Assembly: GCF_030463565.1 (NCBI RefSeq)
Contig: NC_134660.1
Location: 3,113,501-3,177,500 of the forward strand
DNA from: Pelecanus crispus
Taxonomy: Eukaryota; Chordata; Aves; Pelecaniformes; Pelecanidae
Direction: 5' to 3'
Length of the DNA stretch: 64,000 nt
In this document: positions 52,001-64,000 of the stretch, one piece after another
How the letters are laid out: the number at the start of each line of letters is the position of its first letter
How positions within the stretch are numbered: position 1 is the stretch's first letter
The notes under the pieces: generated by a model
Databases searched by the model: none
What the model was told of the DNA's origin: nothing
What the model saw: the letters and a program-made list of their open reading frames with translations, nothing else
Made by a program: the position numbers and the translations under genes

Positions 52001-55000
52001 CTTTCTCGTGATCAGGAGCCATTCTGAGTGCTTGGACAAAGAATTGCACTGCCTTCTCAATACAGTCCTCATAATAAAGGCAGAGACCACGGACATACAG
52101 AGCATCTGCATTTGTTGAGTCCATTCGTAAGATGTCACTGTAATAGACATATTAAAAAAATGAAATGTTGCCCTATTCCAGTTTCCTTCTGATCTCCAAA
52201 AGTACTCTTCCTCCACAGAGATACTGAGTTATTTTACCAAGTCTGTGGTACAGATGTGCAAAAAGTATGGGAACGTGCTCAAGCAAGACTGCTGTTATTA
52301 ACTGAGTCTAAATGCAGTTTCCCAGAAAGATTAACTTTAAAGGGGATAAATTCATGCACTCTTCCTCATCACAGTTTGCATTAAGGACTATTTCTTTTTT
52401 ATATTCCCTCATTCATTTCAGGCTGTGAAAAACAAGCAGCAGCCAGGACGCGCCACCAGCTGTTACTCCAACTCCAGACCTTAAGACTCTCACCTTGCTA
52501 CAGACTGTGCTTCTGGGTAGCGACCCAATAATGCTAAACATTCAGCCTTGAGGATTTTGAATCGGTGACAAGCAGGAGCAAACTCCAAAGCACGATCCAT
52601 ACAAAATACAACCTGGCGTGAGAAAAGCCACAAATGTGAGCAAAGCAAATAGCCAAAGCCCTAGGTTGAAAGGCTGCACCATTACCACACTTGAGATTTC
52701 ATATTTGTCTTTGAACAGGAAGATAAGTGCGCAGACACCTGTTTTCCTCTGCTGCTGGAGACGTATTTCATTAGAAAATTTTCCTCACGTGCAGGTTTTT
52801 TGTTTTGTCTTTAAAGGGCTTTGTGTACAAAGGTCTGTGGCACCTGCTATGTTACTATGACACAGCACCGCATAGAAGATTCAAGGGACACCTGTAGAAG
52901 GTCCATCCCTTTAACTCTTCTGAAACTGTAGGTCCTAAAGAACAAGCCAAGGAAGACAATTCCGCCCCTGTTTCCTGCATTATAAAGACATGTGGGAAGG
53001 ACAGAAATTCAATAGATTGAGACAGTTTGGGCTGGACAAAACACAAAAAAAGTACAGTGCAGGGACTGATCTTACACTGGTCTGACTGCAATGGGCAGGG
53101 TGATCTAATAGGTCCTTTCCATCCCTGCCTCTCTGGTGGGGACATCTGCACGAGAACAGGGTCATTGTTCCACCAAGGTTCATCTGCTTCCCCGGCCCGT
53201 GACATCACGATTGCCCGCTGTGGGAAGCACTGTGCTCCAGACTGAGAAGCCAATGGCTTCTGGGTGAGGAAGGAGCCAGAGCAGCTCTCCAGAAACAAAG
53301 ATCACATTTCATGCAAGCCTCCCCAGTGAAGTGAGACCGGAGAAGTGACGGGACAGATGCAAAAGCCCAGAACATGCAATACAGGCAGGGCAACTCCTAC
53401 ACACGAAATCCAGATTGATCATACATCCCATTTGCTCCTCATAAGCAGGCGATACAAAGCCGGGATTTACCCTTCCAAAATCTTGAGCTTAGCCTAAGAG
53501 TGTGGCCAATCTCCTTTCTGGGCCAAACTTGGGCCTTACATGCATCCACTGAACAGAAACAGTTGCATGAGAAGTGTTTGGTGCCTTTCAGATTTCATGC
53601 TGTCATTTCTTGTTATATCAGGTCAGTACCAGCTGCATCCTGTTACAGCCCTTGGGAAGAAAGATTCAGAAACAGTAACGGAGAATGCCCCACGCAGATC
53701 TGCGTTCCTCCTTCAATGACCCTCACTATAATACTGGCAGACAGACTGCTTTTTTTTTTTTTTTTTTAATTAACAAGTATGGATATGCATTTTAGGGGCA
53801 AAGCGTGATCGAATGCTGCTGCTGACAAAATCTGTGTCAAACAGCTCATTCATTGTTCCACTCACCCCGCAAAGCACGCAGTAATAGAGGATATTCAGCC
53901 TGAGCCAGTCACCCTCTTCACTTTTCATTCTTTCAGTGCTAAGAGAGCATGAGCTCTGCCATTTTCACAACTATCACAGTTCACAATACAGCTCTGCTTC
54001 AATAGTGAAAGTATGTCGTACAGCACCTCCCATCAGGACCCAACTAATGTTAGGCAGGGAAATCAGACATCCTTCTGGCTGAGCTGGCCATGTAAAATAT
54101 GTCCGTTCACAATGCTACAGGAAACAATCAAGTTAATCTTACCTTCCTGAAATCCCGTTTCTCAAAATCCACTTCAGCTATTTTTTCATACTCAAGCACA
54201 GTACTGGCATTCTTCAGCTGAAAGACAGGAGAACACAGCCAAGCGCTGCAGGACAGTCACTGCTCTGCAACACCATCAAGCAGCATTTAAGCAGCCAATC
54301 CCTAAAGTGTCAGAGCAAAAACTATCGCAGACTATAGAACAATAATGGATTACATGAATACTTTTGCCAGCATTAAAACCAGTTTGAAATCAAGTGACCT
54401 AACTGTCAGCCCAGGAAAATGTACCCCTGTGAATGAGATACAGAAGTGGCAGCAGCCTTTACATGCTGCACCACCCATTTCTGTGCTGCCTTAGCACCAT
54501 TCACCATTTCTCCTCTGGAGTGCTGGCTGAAAGACCAGTTTAGCCTCCACACTTTTCTGCTAAGAAGAGACAATCACACACAAATGTAACTATGCAACCT
54601 GGCGGTCTACTGAAAACCAGATATAGAGACTTTGACAGCATCTAATTTTTTCCCATTACCTCACAGCATGCAAACAGTCACTACTAATGATGACTGTGAT
54701 TCCACCTTGCAAATCTGAAGTGAAAGGCCGTTCCTTTTGACAGCCCCATCTACTGGGAGTATTTAAATTTTAAGAACCTCTTACCTCTTGCTGCGCCTGG
54801 GTATTCTTATGATCCAGTTCTAAAACTCGTTGAAAGCAGCGGCTGGCAGCCATGGCATTCCCTAGGGAAAGATGGCACTTCCCTTCCCGTAGATGGCCCT
54901 GAGAAGACAGTTAAAAGGGAGTTGCAAGGGCTGCAGTAGGTGGAGACAAGGGTATTGAGACATAAGTAAGTAGTATGAAGTTTTCCACGTACCCTTACAA

Positions 55001-55738
55001 AGCTATCATCCAACCTGACAGACTGCTGAGCATCTCCCAGTGCTTCTCGGAATCTCCCCAACATCATGAGTGTGGCAGCTCTGTTACCATAATAACTGGC
55101 ATTATTAGGACAGGTATCTGGAGTAGATGTAAGAGCACTCACTGTTAGTGTAATGTAAGCAGTTATACAACTTGTAGAACATACCAAAAAGCTGTGGTTG
55201 GATTCAAAAAATCACATTCCCTCCCAATTTATAACATGTCACCTGAGCGGCTTAAGATGACACATGATGGTCAAGCAGGTGTTCTGATAGCAAGTCATAA
55301 AACTATTGCTCTCCACACTATACACAGGAATTAACTCAAATAGAACAAAAGTTTGTGGTGTTCAGTCTGGCAGCACTGCTGACCTTGCATTAGAAGGAAA
55401 GCTGGAGTGGTTTCATGTTAAGAATCTTGGCTATCTTGGCTGCAGGAGAAACAAAGAACTGCTGCAATCACCCACATTGGCACTGACTTGCGTTATCAAT
55501 CTGGTGAAATTTCGCAAGGTAGTCAAAGCAGGCGAAAAGTTTTCATCCAGCGTGTGCTGTTCGAAACCCTGCTGGTGTATTTTAAATCAATAACCAGCTT
55601 TGACCTTTAGACATGGTATTCAGCAAATGTTACCATCAACTGTTCTCACCTATGGCTTTTGTGTAATAGTTGTACGCTTCGTTGTAGTCTTTCTTGGCAT
55701 AGTATGCATTTCCTTGTTCCTTGAATGATTCCGCTTCT
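45999..55738 (-). CDS. DNAJC7: DnaJ homolog subfamily C member 7 (TPR2), exons 2–14; exon 1 outside the window
   Basis: Cytosolic co-chaperone that binds HSP70 and HSP90 through TPR motifs and stimulates HSP70 ATPase through its J domain, passing clients between the two. Exons in transcript order: 55650–55738, 54993–55117, 54785–54898, 54143–54217, 52494–52612, 51984–52137, 51012–51176, 49888–49979, 48615–48688, 47885–48031, 47509–47661, 46888–46950, 45999–46036. They total 1,408 nt and remain in frame. With the 77-nt first exon known from human the protein would be exactly 494 residues, the human length. TPR helices are seen throughout ([60 protein letters not shown]). The J domain starts [20 protein letters not shown] and has the HPD motif. 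A glycine-phenylalanine-rich end ([11 protein letters not shown]) and GNFFFQFG follow. The first in-window base completes an Arg codon (phase 2). Confidence 0.96.
46888..46950 (-). CDS. DNAJC7: DNAJC7 exon 13 (about 462–482)
   Basis: 63 bp: [20 protein letters not shown] and Glu. Acceptor CTGTAG|ACTTTG, donor TTGAAG|GTAGGT. Confidence 0.95.
47509..47661 (-). CDS. DNAJC7: DNAJC7 exon 12 (about 411–461, J-domain end)
   Basis: Begins by completing Asp of HPD, then [20 protein letters not shown] and [20 protein letters not shown]. Acceptor CCCTAG|ACCGAC, donor ATGGGAG|GTAAGT. Confidence 0.96.
47885..48031 (-). CDS. DNAJC7: DNAJC7 exon 11 (about 362–410, J-domain start)
   Basis: [20 protein letters not shown] then [20 protein letters not shown]. 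Ends CATCATCCAG|GTACCA, so the HPD aspartate codon is split across the intron. Confidence 0.96.
48615..48688 (-). CDS. DNAJC7: DNAJC7 exon 10 (about 337–361)
   Basis: 74 bp: [20 protein letters not shown] then EKTK, the last TPR. Acceptor TCCACAG|TTACAT, donor CAAAAG|GTGAGC. Confidence 0.95.
49888..49979 (-). CDS. DNAJC7: DNAJC7 exon 9 (about 307–336)
   Basis: [20 protein letters not shown] then [10 protein letters not shown]. Acceptor TTGTAG|CTTAGG, donor CACAATG|GTAAGT. Confidence 0.95.
51012..51176 (-). CDS. DNAJC7: DNAJC7 exon 8 (about 252–306)
   Basis: 165 bp, phase 0 at both ends: [20 protein letters not shown] through NRGTVNSK. Acceptor TTTCAG|AATGCC, donor TCAAAG|GTAAGA. Confidence 0.96.
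51984..52137 (-). CDS. DNAJC7: DNAJC7 exon 7 (about 200–251)
   Basis: [20 protein letters not shown] then [20 protein letters not shown]. Acceptor TTACAG|TGACAT. Donor TGCCGT|GTAAGT, with a 23-base U tract 43 nt into the intron. Confidence 0.95.
52494..52612 (-). CDS. DNAJC7: DNAJC7 exon 6 (about 161–199)
   Basis: [20 protein letters not shown] then [19 protein letters not shown]. Acceptor GCCAG|GTTGTA, donor GCAAG|GTGAGA. Confidence 0.95.
53098..53135 (+). mobile_element. Very degraded CR1-tail-like remnant in DNAJC7 intron 5
   Basis: The sequence GGTGATCTAATAGGTCCTTT then CCATCCCTGCCTCT resembles the CR1 3' end but lacks the terminal octamers. Tentative. Confidence 0.4.
54143..54217 (-). 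CDS. DNAJC7: DNAJC7 exon 5 (about 136–160)
   Basis: 75 bp, phase 0 at both ends: [20 protein letters not shown] and RDFRK. Acceptor TTTCAG|CTGAAG, donor AGGAAG|GTAAGA. Confidence 0.95.
54785..54898 (-). CDS. DNAJC7: DNAJC7 exon 4 (about 98–135)
   Basis: 114 bp, phase 0 at both ends: [20 protein letters not shown] through AQQE. Acceptor CTCAG|GGCCAT, donor CAAGAG|GTAAGA. Confidence 0.95.
54993..55117 (-). CDS. DNAJC7: DNAJC7 exon 3 (about 56–97)
   Basis: Encodes [20 protein letters not shown] and [18 protein letters not shown] (TPR 2). Acceptor CTCCAG|ATACCT, donor GTAAGG|GTACGT. Confidence 0.96.
55650..55738 (-). CDS. DNAJC7: DNAJC7 exon 2 (about residues 27–55)
   Basis: Acceptor CTTTCAG|AGAAGC. 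Encodes [20 protein letters not shown] of TPR 1. Ends GCCATAG|GTGAGA. Confidence 0.95.
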
Positions 55739-58700
55739 CTGAAAGGAAGCAGAACACCACATTTTAAGAGGAAGCGAGCAGAACAGATTCTGACCATGAC
55801 TGAGCATTTGGTCCCCAAGCAATCTCAGCGTAACTCTTCAGTGTTCCAAAATGCTCGTAGCTGGTTGCTGTGAGATATCCTCTGTACACATTGTCCACGA
55901 GAAAACAGCACACCTCACATCTTGCTGGCTCTCAGATACTTCACCACTTTACTAGGGCCACGAACAGGGATATTCAGGGATACTACCTAGCCAAATATGA
56001 CAGGAATGCAATAGCAGACTAAAGCCACCTTTGAGCACCTGCCCTTCAGTCTCAGGTGCACTGGCTTCTGGAATCCAGCAAAACTCAGCTGTAGATGGTT
56101 AATCAAGCCAGCCTGCTCCCGTGAGGTGCTACATAACCTCAGCAGTCACTGAAGTCAAGAAACAGAGTGCTGTCTATCTTTCAGAAGTAGTCCCACATAC
56201 TTAAGAAACGGCCAAGAACAATTTCTACATTCAAAAGACAGCTAAATCAAGGAGAAATAAGGGTGCAAGCCTCAAGTAGAAGCTTGGCACTGCCTTGGCA
56301 ACAGGTCCAGAAATAGTCCTCACACTCAAGAGCAGGCATTTGCAGAGACAGTTTAGGACATTTAAAAACACACAACATATGGTTTAAAGCAGCATCCCTT
56401 AAACTCTTGAAAGCAAAGTTTCCCCTGAAGGAAATTAAGCCCTCCTCTCTCTTCTCCCATCTACCTTCACCATTTTAGATAAGCAGTCCGAGAGGGAACT
56501 TGTACCATGGTACTGAAGTTTAATTCAGCTTCACTAAATTTACTTCAGTGACTTAATTCACTTGCTTCCCTTCCTAGACCGTTTAACACATAAAAACTAT
56601 GAGGTCAACTCAAAAGAAGCATCACCCCACTCTAAGATACAGCAGTCAAGACTTGCATCATGCTCTTGGGACTTCACTGCTGTAGCCAGAGCGACAGACG
56701 CTGCTTGTCCACTCTCCAAAGCACTTGCACAACCAGAACTCTCGCCTCAGACAAAGACAAATTCTAACCATCAGAACAAAGACCAGCTCAGGCTCCATCC
56801 TTCATGTCCCACGGGGGACACGGCCAGCATATCTATGAGCCCCAGCTACCCTCTCCAACAGCCAGCAATCTTCTGTTAGAGCAGCCCAGCCACGGGCATC
56901 ACCTGCACAGGGGAAATGCCCATATCACAGGCAGTACAGCTGAAGTTGATTATTACAGGTTGTCTTACTCCTCTTGGATGACTACCAGCTGATCTGAACA
57001 TAGCCTTTGCTGAAGCAATGAAACAGAAGCCAAGGAAGCTAAAATAGCTGGGTGACCCCCAAGTCTGGCAGAGCAGAGTTGCATTTACGGGCTCAAACAT
57101 GGCTGTGGTGAAATGTTGCACTTCAGCATTTTCTTGAAAGAAGGATCCAGAAGCAAAGGTGTCTCTTTGCACCACTTGCTGCAGGAAAGCTATTTACAGG
57201 GAAACCCAAGGTAAATAAAAGCAAGCCAAATCAAAGAACACAGGACTAGGGAGCAAAGAGTCACAGGACTTTTTACACACAAATACCTCCGTCCAACTCC
57301 AGAGCAAGCACGAGCTGTTCAATTGCTCTCGGAGCTTTATTTCTGTATCTGACAACGCTACTGTAGCGGTCAAAGGCCTGAGTCAGAGCCAGTCTTCAGT
57401 CTACCAGGTACTATAAACACAGAGAGAATCTTTACCTTTAAAAATTTAGTCTCATCTATTGCAGAAAGTATAATGCAAGTGATCCACTTCTATATTTCTG
57501 TACACCTTTACAAAATTCTCAAAAACTAGACGCAGCTTTGGGCATGTTTCAGGACTGGGTTTTGCCCAGAGGAAGCAAAGACTTTTGTCTTCACGAATCA
57601 CATTCTTAATAAACGGAACAGGATAGAAGTTGACTGTCTTCACTGAAGGCTGTAGCTACACCACATTCAAAGAGTGGAAAAGGGGCTCTTATGATAGAAG
57701 ATGTACTGTTAGAATGTACCATAGTGAGAAGCCTCTTTCAGTATGTAAAATAAAAATTGAAGGGAAGACTGCTGACTAGTCCTGCATTTTAGTAAGCTGC
57801 CAAATCCAAGACTGAGGGTGCAGAGCAGATTTGGTAAGAGTCGACCGCCCCTTCAGATTTTTATTTTGGAAGTACCTAGAGATCGGATCCTTATGCGAGA
57901 AATGCATTTATCTACTGGAAGCTGCCCTCACTACGAAGCTGCCAACGCAGGACAGACCGAATTCAAGCCACGGTGTCCTTGCCGAGGGGGGAGCGCTGCC
58001 GGAGCCCCCCGGCGCTCCCGGGGCACAGCTCGGCAAAGGCAGTGCAGGAGCCGAAATGAGGAGGAGGGACCCCACCAGTGAAGGAGAGCAATGTTCAACA
58101 AGCCTACTAGAGAAAGAACAAAGGGAATTGTGTTGAAACAAGTTCACATGTTTTTAACCTCATTCAGGCTTGCCATTGGCCATTCCCACACAACCGCCTC
58201 ATGCAAAGGGTTGTTTTCACTGAACCATCACAGTTTTGCCAGCTGGCAAAACAATAGACACAGGGAGCTGCCACACCGAGGGCCCGCGGGCCACAGCTGA
58301 AGCGTGCTCTTCACTTTCATTTTTAACTTTTGCTGTCAGCCACGCTCCAGCAATGGACCAGATGCACCCCTGCTGCAACTCTGCTGAACTCAAGCAACAG
58401 AGAGAACACACAACCACACTGCTGTATTTATTTGACATAAAATGAGCAAGTAACAAGGTGGCAAAGAAATGGTTTAGCACGTGCACCCCACTGCCTTGGA
58501 AGGGTCTTGTCACGGCTCCGGGGTTCAGTTCATCCCTGCTGCTCCCGTTCCCGTTCCAGCAAATGATGAACTTGCCCGCCTAAGATGGGAAACTGCCGTA
58601 CCTCCCCCACCCCAGCCTTCCCACCACCTCGCCCAAGGAAGGTGCTTGTTCCACAGCCTCGCTCTTCCTCAGAAGCCAGCACGCTGCCAGATCCTCAACA

Positions 58701-61700
58701 CCGCTCCATGCTCCTCCCTCCCTAGGGCCACAGCATCTAGAAACAATTATGTGCCTGTTGGATGGATCTGTATCGCAAGCGGCAGGACTCATACTCTGCA
58801 TGACTAAAACCGTGTCCAAACAGAACCACCTTTTTTGAATATTACAGATCAAACATTTAAAATACAGTGGAAAAAAATAATCAGCAATTCTGCACTTCTG
58901 GAACCTTGGCAGTAAGTAGTTTAACCCAAACTTTATTCTCTTGTTTCTGTAATCGTAAATAGAAAAGAAAATCACAAATGCTTTTAAGTACCTTCTCTCA
59001 GAAGCTCTCCATTGTATAGTCTAAAGAAAAGGGTGAACAGTATTAATGGCAGAACTCATCTCTCTGAGCCACCACTGTAACCTCCCTACCATACCAGTCC
59101 CTGATTCACAAGTCTTTTGGCAATTTTACCTGTCATGTTATGAGAAAGCATTGCCTGATAGATACAGCTAAAGGGCTGGGTGCCAAAACACCCTGCCTGC
59201 CAACAAACTGCTGGGAAGAGCTGGGAAAACGGGAGAAAGAAAACAGATACATGGCAAAACCAACTTTCACAAAGTATCGGTATTCTGAGATGCTAGAGAA
59301 AACACGTGAACACGAGAATTACTGTGATCTACTCTTTCTTATTGGTCCACTTTCCTTTTAAGCATTGACTTTAACACAGATTGATATATCAACACGTCAC
59401 AGCGCCTCAGAGAACACTAGCAGAAAGGAATTACGCAGGTATTTCTATTGCTCACACGGCTTAAAGCTTAATGGTGAAAAAAGATTGTGAAAGAAAAAGC
59501 AAATTGCCTCCAAAGCACAAAGGCAAAGACAGTTGCTGGAAACGCAAGGCTTGTGGTCTGAGATCCTAGACACAGAACAGAAGCATCTCTCCCCAGTTGT
59601 GCTCCACTGACATAGGAAGCACACAGAGAAAACAGTTCTTGTTTACCACGGTCTCTGGCTATAACAAGAAAAAAATGCAGATCTCCTGATATCACTGGTA
59701 ATTGTTTCAATCCAAACAGATGCTGCAGCCTGAATGAGATCATTCTGCATCTCTCACTGATGTAGGCTGCATTCCCCACTTGCTACTTTTGAAACTGAAG
59801 AAGAATCGTGCTTTGCTAAAAATACGATCTAGGCTGAATGGATTGCTTTGTGAGGGGAGGTTAGAGTCTTCTCAGGGCCTCTCCACGCTGGACGCAGAAG
59901 ACAGGGAAGAGTCGCACCAAGGACCTCGGGGAAAAAGCTTGTCTTTCATTGCTTGCATGCACCACCGGCTCACAAGGAGGGGACTGTTTGGAGTAACTCT
60001 CTCCCTGCGAGCTAGTCAATTTTTTATCTTTTCTCTTTTGTAACATTTGTCAGGACCCCTAATTCTTCAAGTACTCCGGCCTCCGCCACCCTAGAGGACC
60101 TGCCACCAAGACAAGCCGCGTGTTCTGATGCTCCCCTCGCACACCCAGAGGCTCCAAGGACGCAGCACGCAGCGCTTGCTGCCTGCTTGGTGGGAGAAGG
60201 AACCATCACAAGGCTCCCTCTATTCCCCGTGCCCTGCTGAAAGCTCAGCCCCTGCTCGTTCCCAGAAGAGCTATGAGAAGCAGCCATCCCGCACACCAGC
60301 GACACAATCCCACGTTTGCCTAACAACTTCTGCCTCCTCAGAGCTTCCACACGCTGCCCCCGCTCGAGCGCCGATCATGGTTTCCACCCCTCCTACTCCT
60401 ACAGCTCCTAACGTCACATATGCAGACCTACCTTGCAATGCACCTCATTTTCAAAGTTGTCAGAAACTTCTGGGATCTGTACAGAGAGCAGCTCCTAGAT
60501 CTAGGGGTGCTGGCACAGACCCTGTGCACACAGGTACATGCACTCAAAGCAATACTACCCAGCTACAGAAATTCAGCATTTAAGCAGGTGGCAGACTTGC
60601 TCTCTCGACCCTCACTCCTACTTCATTTCCTGCCTCCATTATGAAACAGTAACAACAAAAAAATTCTAGGATTTAAGGAAGGCTCCAAAATCCTGTCCTG
60701 GCTAAGCAATCTTTTTTGGGATGCTGACAAAAGGAACGCACCTGCCTTTACTAAGCAATTCGTGCAGAGGCTTTTTCTTTAATAGGATACGATGCCTTTA
60801 TCTGGTATTTTTTTTGGTTGAAATCCAGTCCAGATTCTCAGCTGTCAGATGTTACTCAGCTGCTTGGGTAAAATAAGTTTGGTGATCTCAATACAGTTTA
60901 CAGCGGGCAGATGTCTGAAGCTTAAAATTAGCTGTCATATTTGCCACTGGACATACTATACTCTCCCCTCCCTTCTTTCAGGACTCGGAAGAGAAGCCAA
61001 AGACTACATAGGTCACAGAGATATGCAGGGTGTACTTCCCTGTACACTTTAGAGACCCTTCCTCCAGGTTAGGTTTTACACTGAGTGAGGATTTAGAGCG
61101 AAGGGAATCTATCTATCTATCTAAAAATCTCCCATCAGTAGTGTTTTTCTGTCTCTGGTGCAGAAAAGAACACAAAACCATGTATAACATATACTGTGAT
61201 CACCCTCTGCAGCTAGGCAGCATCATGCTGTCCCTATTGCAGCAGAGCCCAAGCTGAACACAGAGCAGAAGAGCACACCACGCAACGCATTTCTCTGCAC
61301 ATCAGCACCCCCCACTGAACAAGGAGCGGGTTTACTACTAGCTGCAACAGAGAAATGGAAATGACATTTACTCACAGCACGCCCCAAAGCGGGGAACTGT
61401 AAGTCTGTACATGCAAGTATCTGCACTTGTCTTCTAAAGACTCTGCAACAGAAACATAAAAGCAAAGGTCTGCCACGAGGCTCTCACGAGAGCAGAGAAC
61501 AGCAACGTAACTGATGTTTAATACAGAAGGCGCACAAAACCCCCACGCTATCCTCTACGCCCCCCCCCAGAACATTCCCAACACCCGAGGACAAACTCAA
61601 ACACGGAAGACCAGAAGCCGCACAAACCAAAATATGCCACAAGAAATCAAAGAAATGAACCAAACCCCTCCCTGCAGCTATAAGGGAAAACGGCCAGACG

Positions 61701-64000
61701 AGCCCCAAACTTTAATTGCACAGTCACGTAACACACCTCGCTCGCAGAGCTCGGTATTAACCCAATTCATAGTAATGGCGCGATCATTTCTGGCAGGGTC
61801 ACATCATGGCTGTCACGAGAACCCACAGAAGGGTCTAGAACCAGCTAGAGACTGCTTTTTCCACAGAGGCCTAAACGAAGAAAGCCAGCCAGCTGTAAGA
61901 ATTACATGGTAAAACAACTGCATCTACAACATGATTCACCCTAGAAAAGCGTGTCTCATGTTGAAGAAGGCTGGAATTGTAGGTACGTCAGAACCTACCT
62001 CTTCATACTGCATAGAACGACTACCTAATTCAGAGTATTCAAATACTCTGCAAATGTATGGGAGAGCAAACAACTATGCGAGCAGCTTCAGCTGCTCCTT
62101 GTATTATCATAAGATCATCAAGTAATTACACACTAGTAAAATAGGCTGGATTTACAGCCTGGGAAACTCAAGTGCCCATTTGCAAGCAGAACAGGAATAG
62201 CGGAACGTTCTTCAGCTTATCCCCACATAAATGGGGTAACGACATTTGTCCATGAGGAGCCTGACCAAGATGCAACTCGTTTCATACAAAATAGCAGTGG
62301 AAAGATTCTTGCTACTCACCAACACCTGACAGCTTCCAGGCAACATCTGTCAAACTAATTACTGACCCAAAGTCAGGCAAGGTCAGAAACCTTCTTGACT
62401 TCTGCACAATTTATTTTGTGTGGCAAATTCCATGTTCATTGCTTTACTAAGGTTAACTATGATTTCCTACTGAGGCATCAACACATCTGAAGTCTGCAGC
62501 AAAAGCACTGTAAAAGCAACGGTCTGTGCAGATCATTTCATAACGATACTTTCTGAACAATTTAAGATACTTCTTTTTAAGAGGCTGCCACATCCTCCAG
62601 TGCTGAAGAACAAGCAGAAAGGTCCAGCCTTAAGCATGCACATCAGACAGAATCTAGAGCTGCCAGGAAGATGACAAGGAAATTCTCCCTGGCAAAACTC
62701 CAGTGACCCCAAGCTCGCAGACCAGCTGGGCCCAGGGAAACACTGTTCCATGAAACCTTTAAAATTAATTTTTTTAAAAAAAAGTTACTTTTTGGGGGTG
62801 GACCAGTCTCTGACCACACCACAACTCAACCCCTGCTCATCAGCTGCTCCCCAACAGAGGAGCTGGCACAAACACCACCACTACCCAGCAGATAAAATTA
62901 AAGCAATTACATCAACCCTTTTCCATAAGGACCCCCACAATTTATGCAGCAGCAGACAATAATTATCCTGTGACCACACTATTCCTGTGCCTTAAACAAC
63001 CTGTGAGTGAGCCATCTGGCACGTTTACAGCTGTTCCGGTGCACTAGTTACAATCATTCCGAAATACAGATCTCCACTTTTGCTAATTTCCTAATTTTTA
63101 TTAAGCCACAGAGAACAGAATCACGCATTTAGACAAAGGTGAGTCCCCAAGCAAAGTATCTGTATTTGTCATATTGTAATTCCTAAAAAGAAGTACAGAA
63201 CATGGAAACCTTTGATGCTGACTTAGCTGATTCAGAAAAGGTTTTCACTTACTTTTGCTGTTTTTTATAGAAGCTAGCACAGACACATCACAAAGGCTGT
63301 ACTAAAACCAGATTCAAGTGTATGTCTGTGCATGCCCATTAATGCAGAGTGCCTGCACAGCCCTGACACAGCTCAAGATGTTTTACAAACATTAGGGAGA
63401 GTATTTGGAGGCTTAATTAGGTGTCTAATACTGTGACTATCACCTTAATTTACATGAGATCAGCTGAGCCACAGAAATTAAGCAACTTATGTAAGCCAGG
63501 AAGGGCCAAAGTAGAGAAGAGTTTAATGCACAAGACCCAAAGAAAATCTGCCCCAGCTGGCAGAAAGGCCTGCACTTTCTGAGCAACCAAAAAGAATAAC
63601 TGGAAGTAGAATAATCATCTCCAACCCACACATTTCTCTTTTAGCAAGAAGAAGTCCTATCCCAACAACAACAAAAAAGGAAACAGTGTGAAAGCACCTA
63701 CAAAAGCACTTCACGGTAATAACCGTGAACCATGGCACCGGCCTTACAACACCAAGAAAACCCCAGATGCGTTGAGACCGCCTCTGTTCTTCACAGCTGA
63801 GCCTTCCCCTCAGAGCAGGGCCAGGACCAAACACTGCCCACGAATTCTTCTATTTCTGCACCTGCTCAGCCTTCCCCCAAAAGATCCTATTCATGACTGG
63901 CTTCCTGCGCCCATCATTTCTGTAATGAAACTTGGGAAGGAGGAAGGAAGGGTAACATTAGAGGTCACTATCAGAAGATGACTGTGCCTTCAGCACAGTA
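55739..64000 (-). other. DNAJC7: DNAJC7 intron 1 (part, at least 8.3 kb)
   Basis: No CpG island or ATG exon matching the DNAJC7 start is present, so exon 1 and its promoter lie beyond 64000. Visible content: an exon-like open island at 57287–57377, a GC-rich patch at 57950–58080, a short (TCTA)4 repeat near 61107–61122, and A/T tracts. The rest is not recognisable. Confidence 0.7.

Noticed and set aside
55306-55593. 95-codon plus-strand frame in DNAJC7 intron 2
   Set aside because: No recognisable domain, no splice context and it lies inside an intron of the opposite strand; length is unremarkable by chance.
57950-58080. GC-rich patch as DNAJC7 exon 1/promoter
   Set aside because: No frame encodes the expected DNAJC7 start, no phase-2 donor ending in Lys-Arg is present, and CpG density is too low and too short for the promoter island.

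Overview
This is a stretch of bird nuclear genome. The evidence is spliced vertebrate genes with large introns, several chicken-repeat-1 (CR1) LINE 3' ends, a solo LTR of a kind abundant in Neoaves, and CpG-island promoters. The gene order ACLY–ODAD4–CNP–DNAJC7 is the vertebrate order known from human 17q21. The species cannot be told from sequence alone; a non-galliform (neoavian) bird is most likely. Layout: (1) 1–17.15 kb, minus strand: 5' part of ACLY (ATP-citrate lyase), with non-coding exon 1 in a CpG island near 17.1 kb and coding exons 2–11 (residues 1–394); the rest lies off the left edge. (2) 17.2–21.4 kb: intergenic space between two divergent promoters, holding two CR1 copies and a 0.77-kb G/T-only minisatellite. 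(3) 21.4–33.26 kb, plus strand: complete ODAD4 (TTC25), an axonemal outer-dynein-arm docking-complex TPR protein; 12 coding exons, 575 codons, with a consensus-like RFX X-box just before the ATG. (4) 33.63–38.35 kb, plus strand: complete CNP (2',3'-cyclic-nucleotide 3'-phosphodiesterase); 4 coding exons, 419 codons, starting only 374 bp after the ODAD4 stop. (5) 38.35–46.0 kb: convergent 3' region of CNP and DNAJC7 with candidate poly(A) signals for both strands. (6) 46.0–64 kb, minus strand: DNAJC7 (TPR2 co-chaperone) exons 2–14; exon 1 is outside the window and about 8 kb of intron 1 fills the right end. All splice junctions were placed by hand from conserved protein reading frames; each gene's exons join in frame and no frameshift or premature stop was found. 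The four genes have unrelated jobs (lipogenic acetyl-CoA supply, cilia, myelin/RNA-end metabolism, HSP70/HSP90 co-chaperone), so this is conserved synteny, not a functional cluster. No undescribed system is evident. The best leads are a GC–AG intron in ACLY, an ODAD4 intron with a very weak donor carrying an antisense solo LTR, the lack of an ODAD4 poly(A) signal before CNP, and three unexplained exon-like or ORF-like islands in introns.
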